The notes below the pieces were generated by a model. It was not told where the DNA came from, made no database searches, and worked only from the letters and a program-made list of their open reading frames with translations. Source: Natronoarchaeum rubrum (GTDB lineage Archaea; Halobacteriota; Halobacteria; Halobacteriales; Natronoarchaeaceae). From it: a DNA stretch of 64,000 nucleotides. A program made the translations under genes and the position numbers. Shown piece after piece: positions 24,738-34,826 of this stretch (positions are counted from its first letter, which is position 1; every line of letters begins with the position of its first letter). The DNA lies in NCBI RefSeq assembly GCF_024494695.1, contig NZ_JANHDP010000004.1:248001-312000 (forward strand). Direction: 5' to 3'.

Positions 24738-26144
24738 ATGCAACAGCAAACGCGCCGAACGATTCTGAAGACGACGGGGGGAGCGGTGGTTCTGGGGACG
24801 CTGGCCGGCTGTACCGGGGGCGATCCCGACGAGGGGGACGACAACGAGTCGAGTGGTAACGAGTCGACCGGCAACGAGTCCGACGACTCGATGGACGAGG
24901 AGGCGATGGCGAACCTGCGGGTCGCGCACCTCTCGCCCGACGCGCCCAACGTCGACGTGTACGTCGGCGGCGACCCGGTGCTCGAAGACGTGCCCTACCG
25001 CGCCGTCAGCGAGTACCTCGAACTCGCTCCGGGGACGTACGAGGTGATGATCACGGCCGCCGGCGATCAGGACACGGTCGTGTTCGACGACGAACTGGAG
25101 GTTCCCGAAGGCAATTTCACCGTCGCAGCGCTCGGCGAACTCGCCGAGGAGAACCAGCCCTTCGCGCCGGTGGTGCTCGAAGACGACCTGAGCGATCCGG
25201 GCGAGATGGCCCGTGTCAGGCTCGTCCACGCCTCGCCCGACGCGCCCGCCGTCGACGTCACCGTCGCCGAGAGCGGCGACGCGCTGTTCGAGGACGTCGC
25301 GTTCGGCGAGGCCGCGGCGGCCGAGGTGCCCGCCGGCAGCTACACGCTCGAAGTTCGCCCGGCGACCGAGAACAACGACGGCGAGGTCGCCGCCACGTTC
25401 GACGTCGAACTGATGGCCGGCACCGTCTACTCGGCGTTCGCGGTCGGCTACCTCGCGCCGGGCGACGCGCCCGCGGACGAACCGTTCGACCTCGAAGTGG
25501 TCGTCGACGCCGGGCCGGAGATGGCCCAGCTCCGTGCCGCGCACATGTCGCCCGATGCGCCCAACGTCGACGTGTACGTCGACGGCGACGCCGCGCTCGA
25601 AGACGTGCCCTACCGCGCCGTCAGCGAGTACCTCGAACTCGCGACGGGAAGCCACGACGTGATGATCACGGCCGCCGGCGATCAGGACACGGTCGTGTTC
25701 GACGAGACGATCGAGCTCTCGGACGGCGCCTACTCCGCGGTCGCGCTCGGGGAACTCGCCGAGGAGAACCAACCCTTCGCCGTCGAGCTCTACGAGGACG
25801 ACCTGAGCGATCCGGGCGAGATGGCCCGTGTTCGGCTGATCCACACCTCGCCGGACGCGCCCGCGGTCGACGTCACGCTCCACGGAAGCGGCGACGTGCT
25901 GTTCGAGGACGTCGCGTTCGGCGAGGCCGCGACGGCCGAGGTCCCCGCCGGCAGCTACACGCTCGAAGTTCGCCCGGCGACCGAGAACAACGACGGCGAG
26001 GTCGCCGCCACGTTCGACGTCGAGGTGATGAGCGGCGGCGTCTACACGGCGTTCGCGACGGGCTACCTCATGCCCGGCGACGCGCCGGCCGACGAGCCGT
26101 TCGACCTGGAGATCGCGGTCGACGCCGAAGCCGGGGGCGACTGA
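24738..26144 (+). CDS. Tat-type lipoprotein with four DUF4397 repeats
   Basis: A 468-residue exported protein. The N-terminus has a twin-arginine-like QTRRTILKTTGG, a hydrophobic run and the lipobox LAGC (Cys at residue 24), so it is probably Tat-exported and lipid-anchored outside the cell. An acidic Asn/Glu/Ser-rich linker follows. Then come four beta-rich DUF4397 domains, each opening with an R-xx-H-x-SPDAP-x-VDV block. They form two pairs: residues 57-261 and 262-466 are copies, with a 615-bp offset on the DNA. DUF4397 domains resemble surface-exposed beta sandwiches; a ligand-binding or cell-surface role is inference. Confidence 0.9.
   Translation: MQQQTRRTILKTTGGAVVLGTLAGCTGGDPDEGDDNESSGNESTGNESDDSMDEEAMANLRVAHLSPDAPNVDVYVGGDPVLEDVPYRAVSEYLELAPGTYEVMITAAGDQDTVVFDDELEVPEGNFTVAALGELAEENQPFAPVVLEDDLSDPGEMARVRLVHASPDAPAVDVTVAESGDALFEDVAFGEAAAAEVPAGSYTLEVRPATENNDGEVAATFDVELMAGTVYSAFAVGYLAPGDAPADEPFDLEVVVDAGPEMAQLRAAHMSPDAPNVDVYVDGDAALEDVPYRAVSEYLELATGSHDVMITAAGDQDTVVFDETIELSDGAYSAVALGELAEENQPFAVELYEDDLSDPGEMARVRLIHTSPDAPAVDVTLHGSGDVLFEDVAFGEAATAEVPAGSYTLEVRPATENNDGEVAATFDVEVMSGGVYTAFATGYLMPGDAPADEPFDLEIAVDAEAGGD
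24906..26135 (+). repeat. 615-bp tandem duplication inside the DUF4397 gene
   Basis: Positions 24906-25520 and 25521-26135 align at a constant offset of 615 bp. Some stretches are the same or nearly so, for example around 25044/25659 and from 25284/25899 over more than 100 bp, while others have diverged at third and non-synonymous positions. This suggests an in-frame duplication later touched by gene conversion. Confidence 0.85.
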
Positions 26145-26177
26145 ACGCCCGATCGGCCCTCCGAGCGTTCGCCACCC

Positions 26178-26965
26178 TTACTCCACGTCTTTTCGCCGGA
26201 ACCACTCCCGACTCGCCAGCACCAGCGCAGCCGTTCCGGCGAGCAGAATCGCCGCGCCCGCGAAGTCGTACGTTCCGTCGACGAGGATGTCGGCCGGCGC
26301 GTAGTACCGCGTCGGCGAGAGCGCGCCGAGCGGTTCGACCGCGGTTCCGGCGACGACGGACTCGAACAGGAACAGCGCGAAGACCGCGCCCGCCGCCGCT
26401 CGCTGGGCGAGCGACGCCCGGTCCACCGCGACCGACGCGACGAGTCCGATCGCGCCGCAGGCCAGCAGGTACGGCATCGAGAGAGCGTGCGCCATCAGGA
26501 TGCGCGCCATATCGACGTCCTCGCCGATCGCGAGGACGCCGACGAACACGACCACGGGCAGCACGGCGTTCGTGACGACGAGCGGGACCAGGAGCGACGC
26601 GAACTTCTCGAGGAGCAACCGGCTTCGGGTGATCGGCAGGGACAGCGTCACGTCCATCCGGCCGCGCTCGACGTCGCCGGCGATCAGTCCGGCGCCGGCG
26701 TACGCGAAGTACAGCCCCAGCAAGATCACCCACGCGAACGCGTACAGCTCGGTCGCGAGAAAGCCCTCGATCGTGTTGAGCGTCCGGATGCCAAAGGCCT
26801 CGACGAGCGACGGCGGGTACGCCTGAATGATCTCGTCCAGATCGGCCGCGCCGGTGATCGAGGGAAAGAGCAGAACGTACATCGTCGTCAGCGCGGCGAT
26901 ACCGGCGGTCATCGCGGCCGACCCCTTGAGTCGCTTGCGGCCGGCGTAGCGGGCGATCTCCAGCA

Positions 26966-26966
<1 letters not shown>
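26178..26966 (-). CDS. ABC transporter permease (ABC-2 type)
   Basis: A 262-residue membrane protein with about six hydrophobic segments and the ABC-2 pattern: an N-terminal charged stub (MLEIARYAGRKRLKG), a large loop before helix 2, and GDVERGRMDVTLSLPITRSRLL, a cytosolic stretch typical of ABC-2 permeases. Its ATG overlaps the stop of the ATPase gene by one base (TGATG), so the two are coupled. The pair resembles Cu-processing NosY/NosF or antibiotic-type exporters in plan, but no specific substrate can be named. Convergent with the DUF4397 gene (33 bp gap). Confidence 0.85.
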
Positions 26967-27961
<995 letters not shown>

Positions 27962-28032
27962 CGGATCAACGTCACGCGGAGCGGGGAAAGTCGTTGCGCC
28001 GCGCTCCGGACGCCCGGAGGTGCGTCGCGGTT

Positions 28033-28899
28033 TCACTCGGCGTCGCTCGGCGGGTGCTGGAGGTCGGCCCAGTAGTCGGTGCCGTCGTATCGGACGAGGA
28101 ACTCGCCGCCCCAGTCGGAGGGCTCGACGGCGTCGTGGTCGCGGAACCGCTCGGCGAGCGATGAAAAGGCGTCGCTGACCGAGCCGTCGTAGTAGCCGCC
28201 GTCGATCGCTTCCTCCACGATCTCCCGTTCCGCGTCGCTCAGGCCCGACAGCTCGAACAGGTGCGCCGAGCGGATCCGCTCGGCGAACGCAGCGGCGTTC
28301 TCGGCGACGCGCGTCGCCTCGTAGCGGTACTCGTAGGCGTCGACCTCGTCCCTGCCGACGACTTCGAAGGAAAAGCGCTCGCCGTCGCGCTCGACCGCGC
28401 CGTACTCGGCCTCCGGAACGAGCACCGACGCCTCGCGGTCGGCGTCGTCGTAGACCGCCGAGGCGCCGACGACACCCTCGCGACCCTCCGGCGGCGGGAC
28501 GATCCGGCCGAACAGCTCCCTGTCGGGCTCGGGAAGATCCGCGAACGCGATCGTCGCCGCGTCGGGCGCGCTCGCGCCGGGATCAACGTTGATCGTGACT
28601 CGCAGTTCCTCGCCGATCCGCGTCTCCGAGCGCGAGAGCTCGTAGTACGCGCCGTCGAACGCGATCGGATCGTCGACGTCGAGGGGCGGCCGGGTGCCCG
28701 ACGCCGTCGCCGAGCCGTTCTCGGCGGCCGTCCGGACGATCCGTCTCGACGTCTGATCCGGAGGCGAGACCGACGCGCGCTCGGCGATCCTCTCGTCGGA
28801 GACCCCCGTCATGATCAGCACTGCGGTCGGATCGGCACAGCCGGCCAGCGTCACGGAGAGGGCGCCAGCCGCGCCCGCGAGGACCTGTCTGCGCTTCAT
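28033..28899 (-). CDS. Haloarchaeal lipoprotein of unknown function
   Basis: A 288-residue exported protein: MKRRQVLAGAAGALSVTLAGC is a signal peptide ending in the lipobox LAGC (Cys at residue 21), with RR at the start that may direct Tat export. The mature part is acidic, contains no other clear domain, and ends YWADLQHPPSDAE. It lies 71 bp before the ABC ATPase gene on the same strand; co-transcription is possible but a role as the exporter's binding protein is not supported. Similar single-domain lipoproteins are common in haloarchaea. Confidence 0.8.
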   Translation of the reverse strand: MKRRQVLAGAAGALSVTLAGCADPTAVLIMTGVSDERIAERASVSPPDQTSRRIVRTAAENGSATASGTRPPLDVDDPIAFDGAYYELSRSETRIGEELRVTINVDPGASAPDAATIAFADLPEPDRELFGRIVPPPEGREGVVGASAVYDDADREASVLVPEAEYGAVERDGERFSFEVVGRDEVDAYEYRYEATRVAENAAAFAERIRSAHLFELSGLSDAEREIVEEAIDGGYYDGSVSDAFSSLAERFRDHDAVEPSDWGGEFLVRYDGTDYWADLQHPPSDAE

Positions 28900-28988
28900 T
28901 ACTAGCTGGTTTGACACCACCGGTGTATGCTTTGTGCTCGGTCGCAGGTCGAGAAACAGCGAATCGGCGCCGAAAGACGGAGGCGGCC

Positions 28989-30146
28989 TTAGTCGTCGCG
29001 GTCGACCAGCGCGCCGAGCGTCCGCGTCACCGCCTCGGCCGCCCGCTCGACTTCTTCGATCGGGACGTACTCGCGCTCGGAGTGCGCCACGGCGCCCTCG
29101 TCGTCGGCGAGATAGCCGGGGCCGAACACGACCGTCGGCGCGTGCGCCGCGAAGTACGACGCCTCGGTGGCCGCGGTGAACGGCCGCACCGCCCCGCCGG
29201 CGGCGTCCGCGAGCGTCCGGACCAGCGGGTCGTCGGCGTCGGTCGCAAAGGCCTCCAGAAACGGGCTCTCGCGGTCGGTCAGCGCGAACTCCACCGCAAC
29301 GTCGTCGGGAACGCGCTCGCGGACGTGGGCTTCGAGCGCCGACCGGAACCCCTCGCTGGTCTCGGGCGGCACCGACCGGCGATCGACGACGACCTCGCAG
29401 TCGGCGGGCACCTGGTTGGTCGCGGCGCCGCCCTCGATCGTCGTCGGCGTCAGCGTCGGCGCGCCGAGCGAGTCGTGCGGGTCTGGCGTCTCCTCGCGCT
29501 CGTCGAACGTCTCGACGGCGTCGATCAGCTCCCGCACCGCGGCGACGGCGTTGATGCCGTCGTCGGGTTCGGCTGCGTGGGCGCTCTCGCCGCCCAGCGA
29601 TATCGTGCCCTGGAACCGCCCCTTCGCCGCGTTGCAGACGTCTAACCCTGTCGGCTCGCCGACGATCACGGCGTCCGGCGGTGCGGAACCCGGAACGAGT
29701 TCCTCGACGTCGAGCGCCGCCGCGCCGGTCGATAAGGTCTCCTCGTCGGGCGAGACGGCGAGGGTGAACCGGCCTTCGCCCGGATTCACGGTCAAAAAGC
29801 CCGCGAGCAGCGCGGCCAGCGGGCCCTTGGCGTCGCACGACCCGCGGCCGTAGATGCGCTCGTCGTCCCGGTCGTAGGGGACGTGGGGAACCACGGTGTC
29901 GATGTGGGTGTTGAGTACGACGTGAGTACCAGAAGCGCCGTCTGCTGACTTCCCGGTTCGCGTCGCGATGGTGTTGCCGGCCTCGTCGACCGTCGCGTCG
30001 ACGCCGTGCTCGGCGAGCGTCTCGACGAGGACGGATCGCATCTCGTCGACCGATTCGTGAGATTCGATCCGCACCGCCTCGTCGAGGAACTCGATCGGGT
30101 CGAACCCCTCGCTCCCGCCAGCGCCGCGCTCGCTTTCGGCGCCCAT
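28989..30146 (-). CDS. dapE: M20 family peptidase, probable succinyl-diaminopimelate desuccinylase
   Basis: A 385-residue zinc-dependent amidohydrolase. Metal ligands and catalytic residues are in LNTHIDTVVPH, GRGSCDAKGPLAA and SPDEE, with the final His in AHSEREYV. A dimerisation lid lies near residues 190-290. It is the last gene of the diaminopimelate operon, so removal of succinate from N-succinyl-L,L-diaminopimelate is the natural assignment. Sequence alone would also fit ArgE or LysK. Its ATG shares one base with the dapF stop (TGATG). Confidence 0.86.
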   Translation of the reverse strand: MGAESERGAGGSEGFDPIEFLDEAVRIESHESVDEMRSVLVETLAEHGVDATVDEAGNTIATRTGKSADGASGTHVVLNTHIDTVVPHVPYDRDDERIYGRGSCDAKGPLAALLAGFLTVNPGEGRFTLAVSPDEETLSTGAAALDVEELVPGSAPPDAVIVGEPTGLDVCNAAKGRFQGTISLGGESAHAAEPDDGINAVAAVRELIDAVETFDEREETPDPHDSLGAPTLTPTTIEGGAATNQVPADCEVVVDRRSVPPETSEGFRSALEAHVRERVPDDVAVEFALTDRESPFLEAFATDADDPLVRTLADAAGGAVRPFTAATEASYFAAHAPTVVFGPGYLADDEGAVAHSEREYVPIEEVERAAEAVTRTLGALVDRDD

Positions 30147-31033
30147 CAGAACCCGCCTCCGAGCGCGTCGCCCAGCGGATCGACTCGGTCGGCGTACTCG
30201 AACGCGACCGGGCCGCGCAGCACGGCCGGGCCGTCGTCGGGGACGCGGATGTCGAGGTCGCCGCCGGGCGGGCTGACGCGGATCGCCTCGCCCTCGGCGC
30301 GGCCGAGGCGTCGAGCGACCGCGGCGATCGCGACCGCTCCCGTTCCGCAGGCGTCGGTCTCGCCCTCGACGCCGCGCTCGAACGTGCGCTGGCGGAAGCC
30401 GTCCCCATCGGCGGCGGCGAGGTTGACGTTCGTCCCCTCGGGGAACGCGTCGGCGTGGCGGACGGACGGCGCGATCTCCTGCAGATCGACGGCGTCCACG
30501 TCCTCGACGAACGCCACGGTGTGAGGTACGCCGGTGTTGACCGCCGTAACGGCCAGTTCGCCGACCGCCGCCTCGATCATCGGCTCGTCGTACGACTCGG
30601 CGAGCGGGACGTCGGCCGGCGCGAACGCCGGGTCGCCCATCTCGACGCTGACGAGGAACTCTCCGTTCCCCGCCTCCTCGACGGTCGCGGCGCGGTCGCC
30701 GGCGCCCGTCTCGATGACGAATTCCGTTTCGCCCGTGCGCTCGTGGGCCCAGGCGGCGACGACGCGGGCGCCGTTGCCGCACATCGCCGCGGTGCCGCCG
30801 TCGGGCTGGTACAGCGTCATCTCGACGCGCGCAGGATCGGCGTCGGCGTCGAGATCGAGCACGAGCACGCCGTCGGCGCCCGTGTGGGCGTCCTCGCGGT
30901 CGGCGCCGAGGCCGTCCGAGCGGTCACAGTGCTCGACGGCGAACGACGACAGATCGGGGATCGCCGCGGCCTCGGCGGCCTCGATCACGACGAAGTCGTT
31001 GCCGGTGCCGTGGTACTTCTCGAAGGGGATCAC
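30146..31033 (-). CDS. dapF: Diaminopimelate epimerase
   Basis: A 295-residue PLP-independent racemase that converts L,L- to meso-diaminopimelate with two cysteines. Both are present in the right contexts: AAMCGNGARVVA and TDACGTGAVAIA. The N-terminal FEKYHGTGNDF block is the family hallmark. GTG 31033 overlaps the lysA stop as GTGA and gives VIPFEKYHG; a GTG two codons earlier is possible. It is the fifth gene of the dap operon. Confidence 0.95.
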   Translation of the reverse strand: MIPFEKYHGTGNDFVVIEAAEAAAIPDLSSFAVEHCDRSDGLGADREDAHTGADGVLVLDLDADADPARVEMTLYQPDGGTAAMCGNGARVVAAWAHERTGETEFVIETGAGDRAATVEEAGNGEFLVSVEMGDPAFAPADVPLAESYDEPMIEAAVGELAVTAVNTGVPHTVAFVEDVDAVDLQEIAPSVRHADAFPEGTNVNLAAADGDGFRQRTFERGVEGETDACGTGAVAIAAVARRLGRAEGEAIRVSPPGGDLDIRVPDDGPAVLRGPVAFEYADRVDPLGDALGGGF

Positions 31034-32316
31034 AGCCACTCGACCTCCCGCTCCAGTCGCGTCACGTCCTCGATCGTCTCGCGTCGCCGGGCGATGGCTT
31101 CCTTTTCGCCCGACAGCACGACCGTCGCGGGGCGGGGCCGTGAGTTGTACTGGCTGGCCATCTCGTAGCCGTACGCGCCGGCGTTGCCGATCGCGAGCGC
31201 GTCGCCGCGGCGACACTCCGCGATCGAGCGGTCGGTGCAGAACACGTCGGCGCTCTCGCAGATCGGCCCCGTGACGGTCTGTGCGATCGCCGGCCGGTCG
31301 GCGGCGTCCGGCGCGACGTTCCGAATCGGGTGGTAGGCGTCGTACATCGCCGGCCGCAGCAGCGTCGTCATGCCGGCGTCGACGCCGATCACGCGACCGT
31401 CGGGCGTCTCCTTGACCGTGTTGACGTCGGTCAGCAGGACGCCGGCGTCCGCGACCAGATAGCGGCCGGGTTCGATCTCCAGAGTGGCGTCGACTTCGCC
31501 GAGCGCCTCGCGCGTCGCCTCGGCGACGGCGTCGAGATCCAGCGGGTCCTCGTCCTCCCTGTAGGGAACGCCGAAGCCGCCGCCGATATCGACGAACTCC
31601 AGGTCGACCGGCGAGTTTCGCGCGAGCTCGCCCATCCGCGAGACGAGCTTGCGGTGCGACTGGAGGTCCTCGCCGGAGATGCCGCTGCCGGCGTGGGCGT
31701 GGATCCCGACCACGTCGAAGCCGCGATCGTCGGCTTCCGCGAGCGCCTCGCCGGCGCGCTCGTAAGGGACGCCGAACTTGGCGTCGGCGCCCGTCGCGAC
31801 TTTCTCGTGGTGGCCGGCGCCGACGCCGGGGTTGACGCGGACGCAGAGGCGTCCGTCGTAGCCTCTGGATTCCAGCCGGTCGAGCGTGTCCAGCGCGCCG
31901 ATCGTGATCGTCAGATCGTCTGCCCCCTGGGCCCAGCGCCCGACCACGGTGTCGAGATCCTCGGTCGGAGGGTTGACGGCGGTGTACTGGACGCGTTCGG
32001 ACGGGACGTCGGCGTCGAGCGCGCGGACGGTCTCGCCCGCCGACGCGCACTCGATTCCGGCGCCTTCGGACTGGAGCGTCCGCAGGACGGGCCGGGCGGT
32101 GTTCGCCTTCGCGGCGTAGTGGACGTCGGCGTCCGGGAACGCGGCGGCGAGCCGGCGGTAGTTCTCGCGCACCCGCTGGAGGTCCAGCACGTACAGCGGG
32201 CTGGCGTACTCCGAGAGGAGTCGCCGCAGCCGCTCGGCGTTCCAGTCGGTGAGGCGTCTGATCTCGGGATTCTCTGGCATCGTACAGTCGATCTCTGTGC
32301 TGTCGTCGTCGCTCAT
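31030..32316 (-). CDS. lysA: Diaminopimelate decarboxylase
   Basis: A 428-residue PLP enzyme (fold III) that makes L-lysine from meso-diaminopimelate, the final step of the pathway. The PLP lysine is in HYAAKANT, the phosphate-binding region in HAHAGSGI, and the subunit-interface EPGRYLVADAG and CESADVF blocks are intact. The start chosen is ATG 32316 (MSDDDSTEIDC); the ATG at 32280 (MPENPEIRRL) is a fair alternative. It follows dapD by 10 bp. Confidence 0.94.
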   Translation of the reverse strand: MSDDDSTEIDCTMPENPEIRRLTDWNAERLRRLLSEYASPLYVLDLQRVRENYRRLAAAFPDADVHYAAKANTARPVLRTLQSEGAGIECASAGETVRALDADVPSERVQYTAVNPPTEDLDTVVGRWAQGADDLTITIGALDTLDRLESRGYDGRLCVRVNPGVGAGHHEKVATGADAKFGVPYERAGEALAEADDRGFDVVGIHAHAGSGISGEDLQSHRKLVSRMGELARNSPVDLEFVDIGGGFGVPYREDEDPLDLDAVAEATREALGEVDATLEIEPGRYLVADAGVLLTDVNTVKETPDGRVIGVDAGMTTLLRPAMYDAYHPIRNVAPDAADRPAIAQTVTGPICESADVFCTDRSIAECRRGDALAIGNAGAYGYEMASQYNSRPRPATVVLSGEKEAIARRRETIEDVTRLEREVEWL

Positions 32317-32326
32317 ATCGACCGGA

Positions 32327-33157
32327 TCACTCCCGGAGCGCGTCCTCGCGCTCGGTGGCCTCCAGCGTCTCGTCCTCGATGTGGGTGGCGACGACGGCGG
32401 GCTTGAACGCGCCGCCCTCGATCATCTCGTGGTCGCTGACCGAGGACTCGACGAAGCGCTGGAACGCCCGGCGCTCGGGCGGCAGTTCGCCGTAGACGAC
32501 CTCCTCCTCGACGAGGTCGTAGACGGGGATCCGGGGCGTCAGGAGCGTGTTCTCGCCGACGACGCTGTTCTCGCCGACGACGAAGCCGCTCGTGACGCGA
32601 CAACCGGCGCCCAGCGAGACGCCGTCCTCGACGATCACGGGGGCGTCCTCGACCGGTTCGAGCACGCCGCCGATCAGCGTGTTCGCGCCGAGCTTGACGT
32701 TCTCGCCGATCTGGGCGCAGGAGCCGACCGTGTCGCACGAGTCGATCAGCGTCCCGTCGCCGACGTGGGCGCCGATGTTGACGAACGAGGGGGACATCAT
32801 GATGCAGTCCTCGCCGAGGTAGGCGCCGCGTCGGATCGCCGTCCCGTCGGGCGTGTTGCGCGTGCCGCGCTCGTTCAGGTCGGCGGTCTCGCGCAGCGGG
32901 AGCACGTCGTGGTAGTCGACGCCGCCGTACTCGCGGGCGACCGTCTCGCGCAGGCCGAAGTTGAGCAGGATGCCCTGCTTGACCCACTCGTTGGCCTCCC
33001 ACTCTCCACCACTCTTCTCGGCGGCGCGCACGTCGCCGGCTTCCAGCGCAGCGAGGAATTCGTCGAGTACGTCGAGGTGCTCGTCGGTCGCGTCGGCGGC
33101 CGTCAGCCCGCTCTGCTTGCGCTGCCACAGGTCGTCGATGTCGGATTCGAGGCTCAT
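32327..33157 (-). CDS. dapD: Tetrahydrodipicolinate N-succinyltransferase
   Basis: A 276-residue left-handed beta-helix acyltransferase that succinylates tetrahydrodipicolinate using succinyl-CoA. The hexapeptide region (about residues 105-210; for example GDGTLIDSCDTVGSCAQIG and SLGAGCRVTSG) and the following VYDLVEEEVVYGELP segment match DapD. Its presence shows that this organism uses the succinylase branch rather than the dehydrogenase or aminotransferase branch. The start overlaps dapB by 4 bp (ATGA). Confidence 0.94.
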   Translation of the reverse strand: MSLESDIDDLWQRKQSGLTAADATDEHLDVLDEFLAALEAGDVRAAEKSGGEWEANEWVKQGILLNFGLRETVAREYGGVDYHDVLPLRETADLNERGTRNTPDGTAIRRGAYLGEDCIMMSPSFVNIGAHVGDGTLIDSCDTVGSCAQIGENVKLGANTLIGGVLEPVEDAPVIVEDGVSLGAGCRVTSGFVVGENSVVGENTLLTPRIPVYDLVEEEVVYGELPPERRAFQRFVESSVSDHEMIEGGAFKPAVVATHIEDETLEATEREDALRE

Positions 33158-33912
33158 GACTCGTCGATTACCGCGCCGAAGGTATACCAGTCCGGGTTTC
33201 GTCCCGCGAGCCAGACGGCGGCGTCCAGCGCGCCGGCGGCGAACACGCCGCGGTCCTCCGCGCGGTGGGAGAGGCTGAGGACCTCGTCGTTGCCCGCCAG
33301 GATCAGCTCGTGCTCGCCGCGGATGTCGCCAGCGCGCCGGGCGAACACGCCGATCTCGTCCTCGTCGCGCGGGGCGTGGCCCTCGCGGCCGTAGACGGGG
33401 TCGACGTCGCGCTCCTCCTGGACGGTCTCTAAGATGGAGTTGGCGGTGCCCGAGGGCGCGTCGACCTTGCCGTTGTGGTGCGATTCCATCAGTTCGAGGT
33501 CGTAGCCGTCCAGCGCCGCAACGGCTTCCCCGACGACCCGCTGGAGGACGTTGATCCCGCGCGAGAAGTTGGTCGCCTTGAGCACGGGGATCTGCTCGCT
33601 GGCGGCGCGCAGCGACGCCTCGGCGTCCTCGTCGAACCCGGTGGTGCCGATCACGAGCGCGACGCCGGCCTCCACGCAGGCGTCGGCGACCGACAGCGTC
33701 GCCTCGGGCGTCGAGAAGTCGACGACGGCGTCGACATCGTGCTCGGCCAGCGCGTCGCCGATCTCGGCGACGGGCCGGACAGGGACGTCCGATCGCTCGC
33801 CGGCCTCGCTCGCGAAGCCGACCACGACGTCGACGTCCTCGCGCTCGACGCCGGCGTCGACGACCTCGCCGCCGGTGCGGCCGGTAGCGCCGACGACCGC
33901 GACGCGCGTCAT
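33154..33912 (-). CDS. dapB: 4-hydroxy-tetrahydrodipicolinate reductase
   Basis: A 252-residue NAD(P)H-dependent reductase. GATGRTGGEV at the N-terminus is the nucleotide-binding loop, SHHNGKVDAPSGTA is the DapB catalytic signature (His and Lys), and TGFDEDAEASL is the usual middle block. Overlaps both neighbours by 4 bp (ATGA), showing translational coupling along the operon. Confidence 0.95.
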   Translation of the reverse strand: MTRVAVVGATGRTGGEVVDAGVEREDVDVVVGFASEAGERSDVPVRPVAEIGDALAEHDVDAVVDFSTPEATLSVADACVEAGVALVIGTTGFDEDAEASLRAASEQIPVLKATNFSRGINVLQRVVGEAVAALDGYDLELMESHHNGKVDAPSGTANSILETVQEERDVDPVYGREGHAPRDEDEIGVFARRAGDIRGEHELILAGNDEVLSLSHRAEDRGVFAAGALDAAVWLAGRNPDWYTFGAVIDES

Positions 33913-34826
33913 CCCTCGACCTCCGCAGGGCTGGCCGCCCGCTGCTCGTCGAGGTCGTCGAGCAGGTTCGCGAGGTCGATGCGGTACTCCTCGGCGAGCC
34001 GCGAGAGCGGGGAGCGAAGCGTCGGCGGGCAGTGCCCGCGGATGTGCATCGCCTCCTTGACCGGGATCGGGTTGGTCTCCCAGAACAGCGCCCGGGTCAG
34101 CGGGGCGAGCTCGTGGTGGATCGCGCGGGCCCGCTCGAAGTCGCCCGACAGGCCGGCGCCGACCATCGCGCAGGCGCGCTCGGGCTCAACGTTGGCGACG
34201 ACGCTGATCCCGCCTGTCGCGCCGACAGATAGCATCGGCAGCGTCAGCCCGTCGTCGCCCGAGAGCACCGCGAAGTCCTGATCGCGCGTGCGCTCGACGA
34301 TCTCGGAGATCTGGTTCAGGTCGCCGCTGGCGGCCTTGAAGCCCGCGATGTTCTCGTGGCGGGCGAGTTCGACCGCGGTATCCGGTTCGATGTTTCGGCC
34401 CGTCCGCGAGGGGACGTTGTAGACGATCTGGGGCAGGTCGACCGCGTCGGCGATCGTCCGGTAGTGCTCGACCAGCCCGCGCTGCTCGGGCTTGTTGTAG
34501 TACGGCGAAATGAGAAGGAGCGCGTCGGCGCCGGCGTCCGCGGCGCGCTCGGACAGCTCCAGCGCCTCGCGGGTGTTGTTCGAGCCGGTGCCCGCGATCA
34601 CGGGCACGTCCTCGACGGCGTCGACGACCGTCTCGACGACCTCGACGTGCTCGTCGTGGGTCAGCGTCGCGCTCTCGCCCGTGGAGCCGACGGGAACCAG
34701 TCCGTCGACGCCCGCGGCCTCCAGTCGCTGTGCGTCGGCTCGCAGTCGTTCGTGATCGATACTCTCGTCGTCCTCGAAGGGCGTGACCATCGCGGGGAAC
34801 ACGCCGCTGAATAGCTCCTGTGTCAT
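33909..34826 (-). CDS. dapA: 4-hydroxy-tetrahydrodipicolinate synthase
   Basis: A 305-residue class I aldolase that condenses pyruvate with aspartate semialdehyde, the first committed step of the pathway. The Schiff-base lysine is in IAGFKAASGD, the Tyr of the catalytic triad in PYYNKPEQ, and the substrate-binding GSTGESATLTHDEH is intact. First gene of a six-gene minus-strand operon. No aspartokinase or aspartate-semialdehyde dehydrogenase gene is adjacent. Confidence 0.95.
   Translation of the reverse strand: MTQELFSGVFPAMVTPFEDDESIDHERLRADAQRLEAAGVDGLVPVGSTGESATLTHDEHVEVVETVVDAVEDVPVIAGTGSNNTREALELSERAADAGADALLLISPYYNKPEQRGLVEHYRTIADAVDLPQIVYNVPSRTGRNIEPDTAVELARHENIAGFKAASGDLNQISEIVERTRDQDFAVLSGDDGLTLPMLSVGATGGISVVANVEPERACAMVGAGLSGDFERARAIHHELAPLTRALFWETNPIPVKEAMHIRGHCPPTLRSPLSRLAEEYRIDLANLLDDLDEQRAASPAEVEG

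Noticed and set aside
24906..26135. Two genes, or a frameshifted duplicate
   Set aside because: The duplication is in frame and both units are read as one exported protein.
28033..28899. Substrate-binding protein of the neighbouring ABC transporter
   Set aside because: The ATPase/permease pair is ABC-2 export type, which does not use a binding protein, and the lipoprotein has no periplasmic-binding fold signature.
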